Shown: positions 6,149 through 13,056 of the stretch, one piece after another
Layout of the letters: each line of letters opens with the position of its first letter
Numbering within the stretch: the first letter of the stretch is position 1
Assembly (NCBI GenBank): GCA_002434245.1
Contig: DJJR01000064.1
Location: 5,266-18,321, forward strand
Length of the DNA: 13,056 bases
Source: Pelosinus fermentans
GTDB lineage: Bacteria > Bacillota > Negativicutes > DSM-13327
Direction: 5' to 3'
Position numbers and translations under genes: made by a program
The notes under the pieces: generated by a model
Told to the model about the DNA's origin: nothing
Databases searched by the model: none
The model's input: the letters and a program-made list of their open reading frames with translations, nothing else

Positions 6149-8077
6149 ATGAGCAACTTTGATTTTTCCAGCTTGATTGAAACTGACCGCGAGACCAGGA
6201 GGCATCACCATTTTTCCGGTACACTTCTTGATTATCTAGCTATTGTGAAGGAAAACCCTAAAGTTGCCATGCTGACTCATCAACGTATGTATGAGCTTTT
6301 ATCAGCTTCCGGTATGGAAATTGTTAAAACGGAGGAAAATCCGCGGCTCAAGCGTCTTTATGGCAATGATACCTTACGCAGGTACAAATTCTTTGAAAAT
6401 GACTTTTACGGGATTGACAAGAGCATCATGAAAATTATGCGATATTTTCATTCGGCCGCGATGAAAGGCGAGGAAGCCCGTCAGGTCTTGTATTTGGTAG
6501 GTCCCGTAGGAGCAGGTAAATCATCCCTTATGGAAGCACTTAAAAAAGCGCTGGAAATGAGTCCGCCGATTTATGTGATCAAAGACTGCCCCATGCGGGA
6601 AGAACCATTGCACCTCATACCGAAACATTTGAGACCGCGGTTTGAGGATATTCTCGGGGTGAAGATAGAAGGGGATTTATGTCCTGTCTGCCGCTATCGC
6701 TTAAAAAATGAATATCAGGGAGAATTTGAGCGATTTCCAGTTGCCGTATCGGAATTTTCCATCCGTTCCCGCAAGGGAGTGGGAGTAGTTCCACCGGTTG
6801 ATCCTAATAATCAGGACACTTCCGTTTTGTCGGGTTCGGTTGATATTTCTAAGATGGACATGTACCCTGAAGATGATCCCAGGGTATTGGCCCTGAATGG
6901 TGCATTTAATGTAGGCAATCGGGGGATTGTGGAGTTTATTGAAGTTTTTAAAAATGATGTTGAATACTTGCATACCATGATTACGGCTACTCAGGAAAAA
7001 TCAATCCCATCACCAGGCAAAGGATCCATGATTTATTTCGATGGGATTATTTTAGCTCATTCCAATGAAGCAGAGTGGAACAAGTTTAAGTCTGATCATA
7101 CCAATGAGGCTATTCTTGACCGGATTGTCAAGGTGGAAGTACCCTATTGTCTGGAGTTGGATGAGGAAGTCAAAATTTATCAGAAAATGCTTAAGAACAG
7201 TTCCTTTGACTCTCATATTGCACCTCATACCATTGAAGTAGCTTCCATGTTTGCCATCATGAGCCGGCTGGCACCGACGAACAAAGTGGATCCCCTGACC
7301 AAGCTCAAGATTTACAACGGCGAGGAAATTGTCGAGCGGGGGGCTGCCAAAAAAGTTGATATCATGGAGCTGAAAGAAGAGGTGCAGCGCGAAGGCATGA
7401 GTGGTATTTCGACCCGCTTTATCATGAAAGCGATTGATACGGCTCTATCGGAATCGGATCATAACTGCATTAATCCCCTCGCGGTATTGGATACTTTGGT
7501 TAAAGCCGTTAAAGAGATGGTCATTGCGGAGGATGAGAAAAAACGCTACCTGGGATTATTACAGGATACGATCAAAAAAGAATACAATAAGCTGCTGGAA
7601 AAAGAAGTAACCAGGGCATTCATTCATGGTTATCAAGAACAGGCTGAGAGCCTGTTTAACAACTACCTTGATCACTCTGAAGCCTTTGTGAATTCGGTAA
7701 AGATTAAGGATCGCAACACTGGAGAAGAGCTGGAACCGGATGTCAAGTTCCTGCAGTCCATCGAAGAACAGATTGGCATAACAGGTACAGCTGCTCTGGG
7801 TTTTCGTCAAGATGTCACTTCTTATATGTTTTCCTTGCTGCGCAGCGGCGCTAAGATGGAATATACAAGTTATGAACCCCTTAAAGAAGCAGTTGAGAAA
7901 AAACTGACGGCATCGGTTAGAGAGCTTTCCCGGGTAGTTACCAAGACAAAAGTCCGTGACAAAGAGCAAGATGGCAAGTATAATGCCATGGTTGAGGAAA
8001 TGACACGGAATGGTTATTGCAGCCATTGCTGCAATGTTATTCTAAAATATGCGGCTAACAATCTCTGGAAGGACTGA
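6149..8077 (+). CDS. prkA: PrkA family AAA+ serine kinase/protease-like protein
   Basis: A 642-residue PrkA, close to the 631 aa of the Bacillus protein. The N-terminal AAA+ domain has the Walker A motif GPVGAGKS at 118-125, DCPMREEPLHLIP at 146-158, DPRVLALNGAFNVGNRGIVEFIE at 243-265 and FDGIILAHSNEAEW at 297-310, with LDRI at 323-326. The C-terminal PrkA domain runs from about 380 to 640 (GMSGISTRFIMKAID, KEYNKLLEKEVTRAF, SIEEQIGI). E. coli YeaG and Bacillus PrkA have been described as serine kinases, and Bacillus PrkA more recently as an ATP-dependent protease acting in sporulation. Which activity applies here cannot be told. Unlike the Bacillus protein as I recall it, this one has CPVC at 178-181 and CSHCC at 624-628. 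AAGGAGG upstream supports the ATG. yhbH follows after 33 bp, so an operon is likely. Confidence 0.94.
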   Translation: MSNFDFSSLIETDRETRRHHHFSGTLLDYLAIVKENPKVAMLTHQRMYELLSASGMEIVKTEENPRLKRLYGNDTLRRYKFFENDFYGIDKSIMKIMRYFHSAAMKGEEARQVLYLVGPVGAGKSSLMEALKKALEMSPPIYVIKDCPMREEPLHLIPKHLRPRFEDILGVKIEGDLCPVCRYRLKNEYQGEFERFPVAVSEFSIRSRKGVGVVPPVDPNNQDTSVLSGSVDISKMDMYPEDDPRVLALNGAFNVGNRGIVEFIEVFKNDVEYLHTMITATQEKSIPSPGKGSMIYFDGIILAHSNEAEWNKFKSDHTNEAILDRIVKVEVPYCLELDEEVKIYQKMLKNSSFDSHIAPHTIEVASMFAIMSRLAPTNKVDPLTKLKIYNGEEIVERGAAKKVDIMELKEEVQREGMSGISTRFIMKAIDTALSESDHNCINPLAVLDTLVKAVKEMVIAEDEKKRYLGLLQDTIKKEYNKLLEKEVTRAFIHGYQEQAESLFNNYLDHSEAFVNSVKIKDRNTGEELEPDVKFLQSIEEQIGITGTAALGFRQDVTSYMFSLLRSGAKMEYTSYEPLKEAVEKKLTASVRELSRVVTKTKVRDKEQDGKYNAMVEEMTRNGYCSHCCNVILKYAANNLWKD

Positions 8078-8110
8078 CGACTCATTGTTAGTAAGGATGC
8101 GGAAGGTGGA

Positions 8111-9307
8111 ATGGCTGTGGCAATTTTTAAAGACACAAGTACAGGCGGCACCGACCGTTCCCAATGGGATCGTAAACGGCACCGCCAGCTGGTTGAGGAT
8201 GCGATAAAGAAAAATATTGGTGGAATTGTTGCCGAAGAAAGCATCATTGGCCAGAGCGGAAACAAAAAGATTAAAATACCTGTCAAAGGAATCAAAGAAT
8301 ATCAGTTTATTTATGGAACTAATCAAGGCGGCACCCAATCCGGCAGTGGCGGGGAACAGCGTGGACAGGTAATTGGCAGAGGGAACCAGCCGGGGCAGGA
8401 AAAAGGCAATGGTCAGGCAGGCAGTGAGCCAGGGGAAGATATTTACGAAACGGAGATTACGCTGGACGAGCTGATTCACTATATGTTTGAAGACTTACAT
8501 CTCCCTGATCTTGAACGCAAGAAGTTTTCACAAGTAGAAACAGAGCGCCATTATAAACGTTCTGGATTTCAAAAAAAAGGTATTCCCCTGCGGCTGGCAA
8601 AAAAACGAAGTGTTATTGAGAAACTCAAGCGTGAGCAGACTGCTTCACGCAGCGCTGACTTAATTGTTACCGAGAACAGCAAGGAACCTCCGCTGGATCG
8701 GGTTCCTTTCCGGGAAGATGATTTGCGCTATTTTCGGGTGAAACAAGACAAGGATCAAAACTCCAATGCGATAGTCATTTGTATCATGGACACATCAGGT
8801 TCCATGGATCAGACCCGCAAATACCTGGCCCGCAGCTTTTTCTTCCTGCTTTACCAATTTGTCCGCTATAAGTATGAGCATGTAGAAGTCGCATTTGTCG
8901 CTCATACTACGGATGCTACGGAAGTAAGTGAAGACGAGTTTTTTCACAAGGGTGAGTCAGGCGGCACATATATTAGCAGCGGCTATGCAAAAGCGCTGGA
9001 AATTATTGAGCAGCGCTACAGCCCCGCCTTGTGGAATATTTACGCTTTTCATTGTTCCGATGGTGATAATTGGAGCAATGATACTCCTAAAGCAATAGAA
9101 CTGGCCAGGGAATTATGCGGGGTATGCAGGCTATTCGGCTATGGCGAGGTAGGAACAAATTGGGACAGTACAATCAGGCGGGATTACGAAAAGCAAATAC
9201 GAGCAGATAACTTTATTGCTGCGACCATGATGACTAAGGATGATGTGTGGCCGGTATTAAAAAGAATATTAGAAAAAGACGTAGCAGGAGGAGAGGCTGA
9301 TGGCTGA
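8111..9307 (+). CDS. yhbH: YhbH/YeaH family protein (DUF444, UPF0229)
   Basis: A 398-residue DUF444 protein, comparable to Bacillus YhbH (about 390 aa). N-terminal part: RSQWDRKRHRQLVEDAIKKNIGGIVAEESII near 16-46 and KKIKIPVKGIKEYQFIYG near 52-69. A Gly/Gln-rich linker spans 72-109. The C-terminal half is von Willebrand A-like, with the MIDAS-type motif DTSGSM at 227-232, AFVAHTTDATEVSEDEFF at 261-278, GESGGTYISSGY at 281-292 and FHCSDGDNWSND at 313-324. The family always travels with PrkA and SpoVR and is sporulation- or stress-linked. Its biochemical role is unsettled. The start is ambiguous: AAGGTGG ends only 1-2 nt before the ATG at 8111, while a GTG two codons in (8117) is better spaced and would give a 396-residue protein. 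The 3' end overlaps spoVR by 8 bp. Confidence 0.93.
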   Translation: MAVAIFKDTSTGGTDRSQWDRKRHRQLVEDAIKKNIGGIVAEESIIGQSGNKKIKIPVKGIKEYQFIYGTNQGGTQSGSGGEQRGQVIGRGNQPGQEKGNGQAGSEPGEDIYETEITLDELIHYMFEDLHLPDLERKKFSQVETERHYKRSGFQKKGIPLRLAKKRSVIEKLKREQTASRSADLIVTENSKEPPLDRVPFREDDLRYFRVKQDKDQNSNAIVICIMDTSGSMDQTRKYLARSFFFLLYQFVRYKYEHVEVAFVAHTTDATEVSEDEFFHKGESGGTYISSGYAKALEIIEQRYSPALWNIYAFHCSDGDNWSNDTPKAIELARELCGVCRLFGYGEVGTNWDSTIRRDYEKQIRADNFIAATMMTKDDVWPVLKRILEKDVAGGEADG

Positions 9308-10592
9308 AGATTCACTGGCTAACCTTGCGGCGTGGAACGAAAAAATTGAACAGCTAGTTCGGGAGTTTTCTCTGGATTGCTACGAACAGCATTTTGAAAT
9401 ATGCAACTATGAAGATATGCTTTGCTATGAAGCTTATGCTGGCATGCCATCCCATTACCCCCACTGGAGCTTTGGCAAAACCTATGAACGGCAAAAAACA
9501 TTTTATCAATATAATCTGAGTGGACTGCCCTATGAAATGGTGATTAATTCTGATCCTTGCCTGGCTTATCTTATGCGGGACAATACCCTGCTGCTGCAGA
9601 TTCTGACCATGGCTCACGTTTATGGGCATAATGATTTTTTTAAAAATAACCGTCTGTTTAAAAGGGATACCAGGGCGGATCTGACAATTGAGATGTTTAA
9701 AGCTCATGCAGACCGGGTGCGTTCCTATGTTCAGGACCCGAGTATCGGACCGGAAAAAGTAGAACGTATCCTGGACGCTGCTCATGGCTTAAAATTTCAG
9801 GTAACCCGCAATGGGTCAGGTAAGCCATATTCCCGCAAGGAGTTGGAACAGGAGAAGGATGAAGCTGTACCTGTAAGGATAAAAAATGATCTATTGGCCT
9901 TCCTGGGCGAGAAAGGAAGATTGACTGACTGGGAGCGGGATCTGGTGAATATCGTGCATGAGGAAAGTGTGTACTTTATTCCCCAAATCGAAACCAAAAT
10001 CATGAATGAGGGCTGGGCCAGCTATTGGCACTATCAGATTTTAAAACAGCTGGAGCTTCCGCAGAATTTGTACCTGGAGTTTTTGCAGCGGCATAATATG
10101 GTGATACGGCCTCATCAACATCAGCTAAATCCTTACTTTATTGGATTTAAGTTATTTGAGCATCTTGATAAAACCCTGGGGCGAGAAAAAATCATGGAAA
10201 TTCGGGCAGAAGAACGGGATCAGTCTTTTCTAAGGCGTTACCTGAACCAGGAATTATGTCAGGAAATGAACTTATTTGCCTATGCAGTGGAAGATGACTG
10301 CGTTGTCGTTGCTGAAGTTGCGGATGATGCCGGATGGAAGGCGATACGCGATCAGTTGGCTAATTCGGTGGGAATGGGCGGTATTCCCGCCATAAAACCT
10401 ATGGATGTAGAAAAGGGCACTTTGATTCTGGAACATGATTTTGACGGGCGGGAGCTTGAGCTGGAGTATGCGAAAGAGGCAATAAAGTATATTGCCAGTT
10501 TATGGGGAGACGAAGTTAAAATACAAACAAAACTAAACGGACAGAATAAAGTGCTTTGCTGTAATCAAGCAAAGGAGATTACGATTAGTTGA
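9300..10592 (+). CDS. spoVR: SpoVR family protein
   Basis: A 430-residue SpoVR, shorter than the Bacillus protein (about 468 aa). Conserved blocks are GMPSHYPHWSFGK at 48-60, YEMVINSDPCLAYLM at 78-92, MAHVYGHNDFFKNN at 104-117, YFIPQIETKIMNEGWASYWH at 225-244, HQHQLNPYFIGFKLFEHL at 272-289 and WKAIRDQLANSVGMGGIP at 346-363. All the family blocks are present; the missing length is mainly the charged linker near 163-195, which is short here. In Bacillus SpoVR is needed for normal spore cortex formation. The invariant His residues (106, 110, 244) suggest a metal site, but the reaction is unknown to me. AGGAGGAG a few bases before the ATG gives a strong start inside the end of yhbH, so the two are translationally coupled. 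Confidence 0.93.
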   Translation: MAEDSLANLAAWNEKIEQLVREFSLDCYEQHFEICNYEDMLCYEAYAGMPSHYPHWSFGKTYERQKTFYQYNLSGLPYEMVINSDPCLAYLMRDNTLLLQILTMAHVYGHNDFFKNNRLFKRDTRADLTIEMFKAHADRVRSYVQDPSIGPEKVERILDAAHGLKFQVTRNGSGKPYSRKELEQEKDEAVPVRIKNDLLAFLGEKGRLTDWERDLVNIVHEESVYFIPQIETKIMNEGWASYWHYQILKQLELPQNLYLEFLQRHNMVIRPHQHQLNPYFIGFKLFEHLDKTLGREKIMEIRAEERDQSFLRRYLNQELCQEMNLFAYAVEDDCVVVAEVADDAGWKAIRDQLANSVGMGGIPAIKPMDVEKGTLILEHDFDGRELELEYAKEAIKYIASLWGDEVKIQTKLNGQNKVLCCNQAKEITIS

Positions 10593-10643
10593 TCTTACGC
10601 CCAGAATCAGTGATTAAGATTGAAGAATTTGTCTATACAACAT

Positions 10644-10680
10644 CTCAGTATCATTTTATCCCATGTAAATTGATACTGAG
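10644..10680. repeat. Inverted repeat after spoVR
   Basis: CTCAGTATCA (10644-10653) and TGATACTGAG (10671-10680) are perfect complements with a 17-nt A/T-rich loop. An outer CTATA/TATAG pair (10633-10637, 10681-10685) extends it across an internal loop. No T run follows, so it is a poor rho-independent terminator. It may protect the spoVR mRNA 3' end or bind a protein. Confidence 0.45.
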
Positions 10681-10725
10681 TATAGTAGAGGACAGCATGA
10701 ATGCGGTTTTAAAATCAATAAGCTA

Positions 10726-10789
10726 GTAAGAAATAGCAGTTTGCCATCTGCAATAGGAAGGCAGGCTGCTATTCTTACGTCAATTTTTT
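10726..10789 (+). terminator. Strong terminator between spoVR and the DUF2000 gene
   Basis: The left arm 10726-10745 and right arm 10760-10778 pair over about 19 bp (GTAAGA, one bulged A, ATAGCAG, then wobbles into TGCC), with a 14-nt loop. A T6 run follows at 10784-10789 after 5 nt. It is placed to end the prkA-yhbH-spoVR transcript. It could also act as an attenuator if transcripts start just upstream, but I see no T-box or riboswitch motif. Confidence 0.7.
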
Positions 10790-10811
10790 ACAATACATAG
10801 TGGGCCTAGTT

Positions 10812-10820
10812 TGCTAAAAT
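10812..10820 (+). promoter_or_regulatory. Candidate extended -10 promoter of the DUF2000 gene
   Basis: TGCTAAAAT is an extended -10 (TG-n-TAAAAT) located 24 nt before the ATG at 10845. No good -35 stands at the proper distance. Together with the terminator just upstream it implies separate transcription of the DUF2000 gene. Confidence 0.4.
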
Positions 10821-10844
10821 AAATGGAAAGAAGGGAGGAATACA

Positions 10845-11255
10845 ATGAAGATCGTCATGGTTATCAATAAAGAACTTCCGATCGGACTAGTAGCTAATGC
10901 CGCTGCAGTGATGGGAATCAGTCTGAGTAATATGTTTCAGCAGGACATTGTAGGATGCGATATACAAGATGCTAATGGCAACATACATATTGGAATCACT
11001 GCTCAAACAATTCCTGTTTTAGGTGGTAGTAGACAGCAGATTAAAGATGTTCGGGATTTAATGTTTGACAGGTCTCATTCGGAGATAACTGTTATAGATT
11101 TCAGTGAGGTTGCTCAAAAATGCTTGGAGTATGAAGACTATATTAGAACGCTTTCCTGTTTGCCAAGTTCGGACATCTACTATTTAGGTATTTGCTTGTA
11201 CGGCCCGAAGAAAAAAGTAAATAAACTAACGGGAAATTTGGGCTTATTGCGATAA
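10845..11255 (+). CDS. DUF2000 family protein
   Basis: A 136-residue DUF2000 protein of full family length. Diagnostic blocks are KIVMVINKELPIGLVANAAA at 2-21, GCDIQDANGNIHIGI near 37-51, TIPVLGG at 55-61, ITVIDFSEVAQKC near 81-93 and YLGICLYGPKKKVNKLTG at 113-130. The family has a fold related to peptidyl-tRNA hydrolase 2, as I recall, but no established function. It is cytoplasmic, with no signal peptide or membrane segment. GGGAGG upstream of the ATG supports the start. It stands alone between a terminator on its left and a hairpin at 11331-11364 on its right, facing the convergent histidine kinase gene, so context gives little help. Start and family are secure; role unknown. Confidence 0.88.
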   Translation: MKIVMVINKELPIGLVANAAAVMGISLSNMFQQDIVGCDIQDANGNIHIGITAQTIPVLGGSRQQIKDVRDLMFDRSHSEITVIDFSEVAQKCLEYEDYIRTLSCLPSSDIYYLGICLYGPKKKVNKLTGNLGLLR

Positions 11256-11330
11256 CAAGCATAAAGAGAATAAATTCGTTTTCGGAATTTGTGTTCATGT
11301 AATTTGGGAAAATTAGTAATGTAAGAGAAT

Positions 11331-11364
11331 GCACTATGTTAAAACTACTTTTTTAACATAGTGC
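11331..11364. terminator. 14-bp hairpin between convergent genes
   Basis: GCACTATGTTAAAA (11331-11344) and TTTTAACATAGTGC (11351-11364) are exact complements with a 6-nt loop, lying between the convergent DUF2000 and histidine kinase genes. No long T run follows on the plus strand; on the minus strand ATTCTCTT follows. It is best read as a bidirectional terminator of moderate strength. Confidence 0.6.
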
Positions 11365-11412
11365 AAATACAGAATAGAGTATTCGATGATAATTTTAAAT
11401 CTACCTTTGGTT

Positions 11413-12795
11413 TCACATATTGCTGTCTGTGTGATGTCTGGGCCGGTTAGGCAGTGAGAAGCGAAATAGTGTACCCTGCCCCGGGAGGCTTTCCACAGAA
11501 ATTTGGCCGCCATGACTTTCGATAATCCATTTAACGATAGAAAGACCGAGCCCTGCGCCGGTATCTTCCACGCTTTTTCGGGAGGGATCAACCTGATAAA
11601 ACCTGTTCCAAATTTGAGGCAGGTTATCAGAGGCAATGCCAATGCCATTATCTTCAATGCTGCCGAGTACGTCTTCTTTGAGTTGGTGGAGCTCAACTTT
11701 AATCCAGCCATTTTGCCGCCCGTAGCGTATGGCATTTTGTAATAAATTTAATAATAGACGCATGATCGAGGTTTGGTCGGCAACAATGATAAGGTTGTCC
11801 TCAATTGCGGTATGGATGGTGATATTCTTTGATTGAGCAGTTAGCGTGAGTTCATCAATGACCATATTAGCTATTTCACTCAGATTGACGGTCTCAAAAT
11901 CAAGCTGCGCCGATTGATGATCTGTACGGGCGAGTAACAGCAAGGAAGAGACTAAAGCCATCATTTTTTTCGTTTGCTGTTGAATCACCTGCAGGGCGTC
12001 GACTGTTTCGACGGGGTTGTCTCTCTGGATCAGTCCATATTCCGTGTGGGCCAGGATAACAGAAAGTGGCGTTCTGAGTTCGTGAGAAGCATCAGAGGTA
12101 AACTGACGTTCTTTTTGAAAAGAGAGCTCTAACTGATCCAGCATATGGTCAAAGGTTTGTGCTAGGTCATCAATTTCGTCTTTGCTGCCGCTTAGCTGGA
12201 TGCGCTTGGACAGGTCGCCGCTACTCTCAATATCTGCTGCAGTTTTTCTGATCAGGCTGACTGGTTGAAACGCTTTTTGGGTAATCAGCCAGCCGCCAAA
12301 AGCAGCTAATAGGGCTAGAAACGGAAATAAAATTACGCAAACTAATAAAATATAAGTGCGTGTTTCATAACTTGCATTAAGGGAGACGACTCCCCGGATC
12401 CATAAAGCTTCCGGCCAGTTGGTACTGACATAAAGGTCATAGACCAGCCAATGGACTTCACCTGATTGAATGGTTTGGATCTGGTTGTTGTACAATGGCA
12501 CAGATGAAGAAAATCCAGATGGTAATAATCCTTTAATTTGAATTTGCTCCTTATTATAAATAGAGATACTGATACCGTCATCAAAATATTTTAATTTTTG
12601 GAAGTCGAAGGTTCCATCTACATACTGAATGTCTTCAACGATATCATAGACTTCATCCTCCAGCTCACGCTGCAATTCAAAAACCAGAACTCTATCGGTG
12701 CTAAATGCGAGAATGCCTAAGATAATACAGAGAATTAAAACAATCAGCCCCGTATACCAAACCGTGATTTTAGTTTTTATTGACAGTGGTTTCAT
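11413..12795 (-). CDS. Sensor histidine kinase, OmpR/PhoR-type partner
   Basis: A 460-residue membrane histidine kinase. Membrane segment 1 is at about 11-31 and segment 2 at about 148-171, enclosing an extracytoplasmic sensor region of about 115 residues with no recognised fold. A HAMP domain follows at about 172-224. The HisKA box FTSDASHELRTPLSVI is at 232-247 with phospho-acceptor His238. The HATPase_c domain has the N box LLLNLLQNAIRYGR at 347-360 (Asn354), the G1 box DNGIGI at 382-387, and the G2 box GAGLGLSIVKWIIESHGG at 413-430. All catalytic elements are present. Its ATG overlaps the stop of the response regulator gene (ATGA), so the two are translationally coupled and form one two-component system. 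The signal is unknown. A transcription end is likely near 11331-11364. Confidence 0.94.
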   Translation of the reverse strand: MKPLSIKTKITVWYTGLIVLILCIILGILAFSTDRVLVFELQRELEDEVYDIVEDIQYVDGTFDFQKLKYFDDGISISIYNKEQIQIKGLLPSGFSSSVPLYNNQIQTIQSGEVHWLVYDLYVSTNWPEALWIRGVVSLNASYETRTYILLVCVILFPFLALLAAFGGWLITQKAFQPVSLIRKTAADIESSGDLSKRIQLSGSKDEIDDLAQTFDHMLDQLELSFQKERQFTSDASHELRTPLSVILAHTEYGLIQRDNPVETVDALQVIQQQTKKMMALVSSLLLLARTDHQSAQLDFETVNLSEIANMVIDELTLTAQSKNITIHTAIEDNLIIVADQTSIMRLLLNLLQNAIRYGRQNGWIKVELHQLKEDVLGSIEDNGIGIASDNLPQIWNRFYQVDPSRKSVEDTGAGLGLSIVKWIIESHGGQISVESLPGQGTLFRFSLPNRPRHHTDSNM

Positions 12796-13056
12796 GAGTT
12801 CTCTTGCAGAACATAACCTGATCCGCGTACGGTATGAATTAACTTTTGCTCAAAGCCGTCATCAATTTTCTGACGCAAATAACGAATATATACATTAACC
12901 ACATTGGAAGCACCTTCGAAATCGTAGCTCCAGATGTGTTGCTCAATTTTATCCCGAGATAGAATGATACCTTTGTTGTGAAGCATATACTCCAGAATGG
13001 CGAACTCCCTGCCGGATAAAATGATTTGTTTTCCACCACGAGTGTTGATTAACCAA
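12792..13056 (-). CDS. Response regulator, OmpR/PhoB family (partial, N terminus outside window)
   Basis: An open frame runs from the window edge to the TGA at 12792-12794, giving 87 visible residues beginning WLINTRGGKQIILSGREF. This is the C-terminal winged-helix DNA-binding domain of the OmpR/PhoB class: LSGREFAILEYML, LSRDKIEQHIW, SNVVNVYIRYLRQKID, then LIHTVRGSGYVL at the end. The receiver domain with the phosphorylated Asp lies upstream beyond base 13056. An internal ATG at 12984-12986 is within the domain and is not a start. The gene overlaps the kinase gene by 4 bp and would be transcribed first. It probably also controls its own operon, as such pairs often do, but the promoter is not visible here. 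Confidence 0.93.
   Translation of the reverse strand, partial: WLINTRGGKQIILSGREFAILEYMLHNKGIILSRDKIEQHIWSYDFEGASNVVNVYIRYLRQKIDDGFEQKLIHTVRGSGYVLQENS

Noticed and set aside
7559..8026. A 155-codon open frame on the minus strand inside prkA
   Set aside because: It lies wholly antisense to the well-conserved C-terminal domain of PrkA, has no family resemblance, and its translation looks like the complement of coding sequence.
8042..8479. A 145-codon minus-strand frame across the prkA-yhbH junction
   Set aside because: It covers the 3' end of prkA and the 5' part of yhbH, both well-supported family members on the other strand, and resembles nothing known.
9354..9785. A 143-codon open frame on the minus strand inside spoVR
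   Set aside because: It is antisense to conserved SpoVR blocks and shows no domain.
1..13056. CRISPR arrays, insertion sequences, tRNA or rRNA genes, and known anti-phage systems
   Set aside because: No regularly spaced repeats, transposase-like genes, cloverleaf sequences or defence-type protein domains were seen on either strand.

Overview
The window looks like chromosome from an endospore-forming, probably anaerobic member of the Bacillota. This rests on three things: strong AGGAGG-type ribosome binding sites before nearly every gene, moderate-to-low G+C, and an intact prkA-yhbH-spoVR sporulation cluster. An oxygen-labile Fe-S tartrate dehydratase and many LysR/OmpR-type regulators would suit a Sporomusa/Pelosinus-like Negativicute, but that placement is inference from gene content only.

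Layout, left to right. (1) 30-955: a small XRE-family repressor (minus) diverges from a 97-aa gene of unknown function and a possible 18-codon ORF. Three 17-bp palindromes of the form TATTCTA-N3-TAGAATA lie in the shared promoter region, and a 19-bp hairpin closes the unit. (2) 1046-2613: a flavin reductase-like FMN protein and a LysR regulator, both on the minus strand. (3) 2776-5770: ttdA and ttdB, the two subunits of L(+)-tartrate dehydratase, followed by an MFS transporter that resembles the glucarate/galactarate carrier GudP. The LysR gene diverges from ttdA, and the gap between them holds a perfect 19-bp LysR-type palindrome. I read this as a tartrate uptake and degradation module ending at a clear terminator. 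(4) 5771-6148: a 378-bp gene-free leader with the terminator, a candidate sigma-A promoter and hairpins. (5) 6149-10592: prkA (AAA+ protein), yhbH (DUF444, VWA-like) and spoVR, tightly packed on the plus strand. (6) 10593-11364: hairpins, one of them a strong terminator, and a DUF2000 gene. (7) 11413-13056 (minus): an OmpR-type sensor histidine kinase overlapping by 4 bp the end of its response regulator, whose N-terminal part lies beyond the window edge.

How the genes work together: LysR probably senses tartrate or a related acid and controls the divergent ttdAB-transporter genes. The MFS protein would import the substrate, and TtdAB would dehydrate it to oxaloacetate. The prkA-yhbH-spoVR products are a conserved trio linked to sporulation and stress. 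The XRE protein probably represses itself and the 97-aa gene.

I see no CRISPR array, insertion sequence, tRNA or rRNA. Most genes belong to known families. The less explained parts are the XRE-controlled small-protein locus, the pairing of a GudP-like carrier with TtdAB, cysteine pairs in PrkA that I do not recall in the Bacillus protein, and the structured prkA leader.
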